Part shown: positions 62,733-64,000 of the stretch, piece by piece
Numbering within the stretch: position 1 is the stretch's first letter
Layout of the letters: the number at the start of each line of letters is the position of its first letter
NCBI RefSeq assembly: GCF_003076515.1
Contig: NZ_CP022390.1
Span: forward strand, 1,054,001 to 1,118,000
Direction of reading: 5' to 3'
Origin: Alcaligenes aquatilis
GTDB taxonomy: Bacteria > Pseudomonadota > Gammaproteobacteria > Burkholderiales > Burkholderiaceae_B
DNA length: 64,000 nucleotides
Position numbers and translations under genes: made by a program
The notes under the pieces: generated by a model
The model's input: the letters and a program-made list of their open reading frames with translations, nothing else
The model's database searches: none
What the model was told of the DNA's origin: nothing

Positions 62733-64000
62733 TTGCTGACAATCAGTTCAATCTGCAGGTTCTCGGGCGCGCCCAGCGCAACCAAGGACACTGCGCGTGT
62801 CTGCTCCAGTGCCGCCCAGCCCGGCGACATGGGATCGATGTAGCAGTACAAGGCTCCCGGACGACGAGGAATGCCGCGTGGCGGTTCGGCCAGTTTGAGC
62901 AGCTCGACCCCTCCCAGCGAATGGGTCACCATCAATTCAACCTGATCGGGAGCACACAGCTTGAAGTCGCCCGCCAGCGATTGCAAACGCTCTTGCTGCT
63001 CGACTCCGGCATAGGCCACCAGGTGATAGCGTTGCCGAGCGGCAAAAAACGCGTCCGGCAGCTCAGCCTCGTACAAGCCTGCGCTGGCGCCAACAGGCTG
63101 CAAACGGATCAGCAATTCAGGAGCCGCAACAATTTCATTGAGCAAGGCGCTGATCAGGGTGCTCATGGCGTGAAACCCCGCTGCCAGATCTTCGTGCTGA
63201 TACGGCGGGGCCAGCACCTTGCCGTCCCGGGTCTCGCCCATCATGTCGTAGCGTTCCGAGAACGTGGACAGCTCGCCGACCAACTGCCGCAACAAGCCGT
63301 AGACCTGCCAGGGATGCGTCTGCGGGGCCTCCAGCACATGATTGAGCATGGGGCCATAACGATTGAGCACCTGCAAAGCCACCAGCAAGCTCAGGTGGTT
63401 ACCGTCCAGATCCTCCGTCCTGCCCAAGCCGCCAGGTTTAAAGACTTCCAGCTGCCGTGCGCGTCCGGTCAGCTCGTCGCGGATGCGTCGTATCGTCTCG
63501 ATCAGCCAGGGACTGGCCGACAAATTCAGGCTGGGGGGGATGTACTGGCGCTGCAAGCGCGCCTGATCCCCGTCCTGCTCCAGCCGCGCCACAGCCAGCA
63601 GTTCATAGTGACCCAGCTGAGGCAATTCCTCGTCCCAGAACACGCGCAAGACGTAATTCATCAAGTCCAGTTGCCCCTCAGGGCCCTGCGCGTAATCATC
63701 CGCCACCGTGACCGGATCGGCAGCCGCCACCATGCGCGTGCTCACCGTCTGAGCCTGGCCCGGATCGTCAACCACACTCACATTGGCCTGGCCAGGCATC
63801 ATGCGCCGCAGTCCAAGGTACACCGTACGGCCAGTGGCCAGATCCGCCAGTTCAAAACCGCGCGACTCAATCACGGCATTGCCGGGATACTGAATGAAAC
63901 TGCCGTCGCGCAGCCGCGCTGTTAAGGCCAGCACCCTGAAATCCAGCGTCTGCAATGCCGCCTCGTCCAACTCCAGTTGCAGCACACCCCATGGGTACGG
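62726..64000 (-). CDS. tssK: Type VI secretion baseplate protein TssK (partial, N-terminus beyond window)
   Basis: At least 424 residues; the frame is open to the window edge (PYPWGVLQLELDEAALQ at the start), which corresponds to about residue 40 of typical TssK proteins of about 445 residues. Motifs include LELDEAALQTLDFRV, RFVWDEELP-like FWDEELPQLGHYELL and RPGALYCYIDPMSPGWAALEQ near the C-terminus. TssK trimers link the phage-like baseplate to the TssLM membrane complex. Together with tssL and tssM it forms an overlapping operon, and more tss genes should lie to the right. Confidence 0.93.
   Translation of the reverse strand, partial: PYPWGVLQLELDEAALQTLDFRVLALTARLRDGSFIQYPGNAVIESRGFELADLATGRTVYLGLRRMMPGQANVSVVDDPGQAQTVSTRMVAAADPVTVADDYAQGPEGQLDLMNYVLRVFWDEELPQLGHYELLAVARLEQDGDQARLQRQYIPPSLNLSASPWLIETIRRIRDELTGRARQLEVFKPGGLGRTEDLDGNHLSLLVALQVLNRYGPMLNHVLEAPQTHPWQVYGLLRQLVGELSTFSERYDMMGETRDGKVLAPPYQHEDLAAGFHAMSTLISALLNEIVAAPELLIRLQPVGASAGLYEAELPDAFFAARQRYHLVAYAGVEQQERLQSLAGDFKLCAPDQVELMVTHSLGGVELLKLAEPPRGIPRRPGALYCYIDPMSPGWAALEQTRAVSLVALGAPENLQIELIVSKW

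Overview
The window reads as an ordinary chromosomal stretch of a betaproteobacterium of the order Burkholderiales, most likely family Alcaligenaceae and an Alcaligenes-like genus. This is inferred from moderately GC-rich, tightly packed genes and family content (a DUF4148 protein, two LivK-type binding proteins, a KfrA-like protein, many LysR regulators). No rRNA, tRNA, CRISPR array or intact insertion sequence was seen.

Layout. 0-6.6 kb: a LysR gene cut by the window edge, a divergent MFS exporter, a glutaredoxin-MauE fusion, and an fbpABC ferric-iron ABC operon on the minus strand with a Fur-like site upstream. 6.6-11.9 kb: fpr, ridA, recG, oxyR and a Dps ferritin with a histone-H1-like tail, which together look like redox and oxidative-stress housekeeping. 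12.0-23.8 kb: an orphan LivK-type binding protein, the ugpBAEC glycerol-3-phosphate operon, proC, and a full livKHMGF branched-chain amino acid operon. 23.9-33.8 kb: a membrane protein, a GST, an S9 peptidase, an operon of 2-hydroxyacid dehydrogenase, SDR and Epd-like genes, then fumC, a PQQ-type sugar dehydrogenase and a methyltransferase. 33.8-39.0 kb: a universal stress protein and a cytochrome c divergent around a perfect FNR-type box, a CynX/NimT-type MFS gene, an ankyrin protein, a LysR gene, a DUF4148 protein, and three copies of an intergenic repeat. 39.0-45.0 kb: a copper P-type ATPase behind a promoter with a MerR-type 19-bp spacer, then YtoQ, cyclase, DsbA-like and LysR genes. 45.2-47.6 kb: a tyrosine recombinase divergent from a KfrA-like coiled-coil DNA-binding protein across an AT-rich region with two palindromes. 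47.9-53.5 kb: a CopL-like Cys/His-rich protein and a CueO-type multicopper oxidase, purT, a small membrane protein and a polyphosphate:AMP phosphotransferase. 54.4-64.0 kb: a 1.2-kilo-residue SARP-type regulator facing the end of a type VI secretion cluster (tssK-tssL-tssM); tssK runs off the window.

The most unusual material is the T6SS border. TssM carries a C-terminal SPOR-like domain and lacks a recognisable P-loop. The convergent gene encodes a SARP/BTAD, degenerate class III cyclase, AAA and helical-repeat regulator. The recombinase/KfrA-like pair with its nested palindromes is the second candidate for a little-described system. All functions are assigned by reading the sequence and recalling family motifs; no database search was run.
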